Assembly: GCA_907165275.2 (NCBI GenBank)
Contig: OU015675.1
Span: 2,807,501 to 2,871,500, forward strand
Length of the DNA: 64,000 bases
Reading direction: 5' to 3'
Source of the DNA: Zygaena filipendulae
Lineage: Eukaryota > Arthropoda > Insecta > Lepidoptera > Zygaenidae
Part shown: positions 61,200 to 64,000 of the stretch, in pieces
How positions within the stretch are numbered: position 1 is the stretch's first letter
Layout: every line of letters begins with the position of its first letter
Program-made: the position numbers and the translations under genes
Notes under the pieces: model-generated
What the model was told of the DNA's origin: nothing
What the model saw: only the letters and a program-made list of their open reading frames with translations
Database searches by the model: none

Positions 61200-64000
61200 A
61201 CATCCGGGAGCGTTGCTTCCGCTCAATGACAAACTTAAACCGGTTGTTAATTTTCATGCGATTCTGTTTCCTTCCCATAAAAATCACCTACACAGCCACA
61301 CAAAGGCCGTACACAGTTAAACAAAACAAAACCCTTACGTAAACAAAACAACAAACTCTCAACTTTGCTTTCACACAGTTGCTATGTGGCGCACGACTCC
61401 GGCATCCGCACAATCAATCTGTATCCACAATAATAGTGCCGGTAAATAGGGGCTGGCAAATGCGATATATAGGTCGATGTGTATACATGTCGATAAAACA
61501 TTCCAGCTTCCTGTATTTGACTCACAACCAGTTGGAAATTGTCTGAGGAAAGCTATCGACGAACGGGAAACACGTAGTTAAGTATAAATCGATTTGCAAA
61601 TTTACCTAAAATACTATTTATACCAAATACGATAAAATTTAAAGGCTTTGCCTTAGTTAGGTTTAATTTATTATATAGAACGTCTTTGGGTTTAATCATT
61701 ACACAATAGTTATTATAGAATTACCGAGAAGTGTCTAATATTCAGAAAGAAAAGCTAGCCTAGAGATGTACTGCATTCAGTAGCTTTTATATCGATATTG
61801 TCACCGACAATGAAGGTAAATTTCCTGTCATTTCAAGAATTCGAGACTTCTTTCCGTAGTTATCTACTAGTTAGCGATCAAGTATCTTTTCACAAAATAC
61901 TCCATTTGATAGGTTTTTGCAGCTTCTCTCTGATAAAAACTAACAAAAAGAACTATCGATAAATTAGTTAGTTTTAAGACATTATGCCATTTTAGTTCGC
62001 CTCAAGTCTTAAACCAAATGTAGAAAACAAAATAAGCAGTTCCTTATTGCTGATAAACCCTTTCTCTTAAATTTTTTTAATAACAAAAAATATCTTTCTA
62101 TTTTCTATATCCTTATAAAGAAATTTCTTGTCACGATGTTCGTCCACACTAATCTTCGAAACTACGTAGGTAATAGGTACTGAACCAATATTAATTAAAT
62201 TTTGTACGTCTGTTTTGCTTAGTCCAACTGCAGAGATGGGATACTTTTTAGAGATGCCGAGGTAGTTCAGAAATTTACGCAGATGAAACCCCTGGAAATA
62301 GCAAGTAATTATAATATCTATAGAAAAAAAACACTAAAATGTCTCGACCGATGTGAATAAATTTCTTTTGTTGTGTTTACGTAAACTAGGTTTATGGCGG
62401 CCGAAGCATTCGTAGTTAATTTAAGTACAAAGTGTGTATTAAAGATTCCCGTGTAAATTCCGAACGAACACTCAGATGAAACCGCGAGCACAGCTAGTAA
62501 AACTGAAAACAGAGATGGTAAAAACGAAATATCACGCTCGGCTCGACGCTCCCTTCCGGGCGATGTAAAAAGCAATTTTCAATGTTGTTTGCATTTCATG
62601 CATTTCATTCCCTTTAGTGGTTCTGGGTACATACAGATGAGCCGCGGCCCGACCCTGGAGTGACCTACTTTCATCGGAAGTCAAGGCTCCACGACACAAT
62701 CCCCTACAGTTGAACACACAAAGACCATTTTACTTGGACCCTCGTTCATGCAGACACTCAACACAAAAGCTCCTTTGAAACTGAACGTCGGCGTTCAAGA
62801 AGGGCTCATTGTATGTTAGGCGACATGAATAAGCGGCAACAGGCTGTCTAATATTTACATTGGTTTCAGCTAGGGTTGCCAAACCTTATAAAATGTAGAA
62901 GGCAAAACTGATAAACATATTTTAAAGATTTTATAAAAGTCATATTTAATGGTGTTTTGTTAATTAAATTAAGATTTTAGTTGAAGCTAGGAAGCTTTCT
63001 TTATAAATAAAGACCTGCAAATAAATGTCCACAGGAGTAAAAAATCCATAGAAATAAAAAAAAATAACACCATTTACAATTTACAAGTGCTAGCATTTAA
63101 AAAAATGCGTGAGTGTCGTGGAACACAGTCATGGTTAGAACGAAGTTTTTTCCATATTAAAACGAGTCCATTAAGTCTGTTGTGCGTGAAAAGAGGAAAA
63201 AATACAAAAAAAATACAGTTGCTTTGTTTTTCCGTAGAGCCAGCCGTATGACGCCGTGACGGAAAATGAATATTAACTTCCATCCGTACCGTGCGATTAA
63301 GAACTTCGTTCTAAAAATTACACCAATTCTGACGGAAATTATTAAACTTGCAGCAACTCAATGCTCATGTACCTACCGTTATCAAATAGCATTTGAAAGT
63401 TAAAATTAACTCATATACACGCAGTCTCCCAAAGCATAGCAAACTAATTCTTGTCAGTGATACAGTTTCCCCAACTGACAGGAATAGTTGTTATAAATCA
63501 TATTACACAGTACAGCGACAACCGACAAGGGAGGAAGTTTATGTAAAGGGAGGGCCGCTCCGATCCGTCTGAATGGTGACAACGGTAGGTACGTGATAGG
63601 ACTAGAGTTGGGTTTGCAGAAGGGCAAACTACCTACTTTTAATAAAATACAAACAACATTTGTTTGGGTGGAAAAGATTGGTTTCATCAGGTTATTGATC
63701 GTCAAAAAAATATATAGATAAGAAGCTGTTCCTTGCGATACCACCCGCACCCGCGTCAATTTGGAAGCTTCTTTGGCCAAGCAGTTTTCGAGATTTCGTG
63801 CAGTGTGACCAGATTTAGCAGAATTATGTGATTACGACAGGGTTCTATCGGGTTTAAACCCAAGCACCGCCGCGCCGCTATGTGTTAATCTGATGTAGGT
63901 ATAAGCTATATTATTGTAGTTTAATTTAAATTCATCCAGTATAGTTTTTTAACAAACATGCATCCATCATCCATCCATCCATCCATACATACTTAAAACT
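61200..64000. other. Right-edge stretch without a supported exon
   Basis: AT-rich, with repeat fragments (CCCGCGG-family pieces near 62270-62500 and 63720-64000). It is probably an intron or 5' flank of the RhoGEF gene. One weak exon candidate at 62635-62703 was rejected on phase. Confidence 0.5.

Noticed and set aside
62635..62703. Possible upstream RhoGEF exon (acceptor TTCAACTGTAG, donor GTATGT)
   Set aside because: Its only open frame ends in phase 2, whereas the next exon at 60992 needs phase 1; the matching frame contains a stop.

Overview
The window is insect nuclear DNA, very probably from a moth or butterfly. This is inferred from an AT-rich background with GC-rich exons, GT-AG introns, piggyBac and RNase H-bearing LINE remnants, and dozens of copies of an interspersed repeat carrying CCCGCGGTTTCACCCGCG, a pattern I associate with Lepidoptera. 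No species can be named.

Layout. (1) 398-902, minus: first two coding exons of p47 (NSFL1C), running off the left edge. (2) 1-3.4 kb: a 69-bp x4 minisatellite and an inverted copy of its unit, split by a 5'-truncated LINE with target-site duplication and poly(A). (3) 3.6-8.1 kb: a piggyBac-type transposase of about 713 residues, whose short first exon lies upstream of the main open frame. (4) 8348-9826, plus: an uninterrupted type II membrane glycosyltransferase-92-like gene. (5) 10.2-20.3 kb: no gene seen, mostly MITEs and other repeats. (6) 20336-60992, minus: one large gene for an Lbc-type Rho guanine nucleotide exchange factor (C1-DH-PH plus coiled coil; ARHGEF2/ARHGEF18/AKAP13 group). 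I could chain 33 exon positions with fully consistent splice phases, about 1373 residues to the stop; the true N-terminus lies beyond the window or is unresolved. (7) 38167-40113, plus, inside the intron between two PH-domain exons: a three-exon SMNDC1/SPF30-like gene lacking exactly the Tudor domain. (8) 61.2-64 kb: no supported exon.

Two points stand out. The coiled-coil exon of the RhoGEF is tandemly amplified six times (26818-27754). Copies are almost identical, symmetric in phase (1-1), and separated by 35-36 bp G-run-rich spacers that look like introns but are shorter than normal spliceosomal introns. The nested SMNDC1-like gene has lost the domain that defines the family, yet its two remaining halves splice in frame. 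Around both, the RhoGEF introns hold many MITEs, hairpins, partial exon duplications and tRNA-headed SINEs, some abutting splice sites.

Functionally the genes are unrelated neighbours: p97/VCP adaptor (p47), Golgi-type glycosyltransferase, Rho activation at the cortex (RhoGEF), and a splicing-factor derivative. Exon boundaries come from reading splice signals and phase by eye; no alignment or RNA evidence was available.
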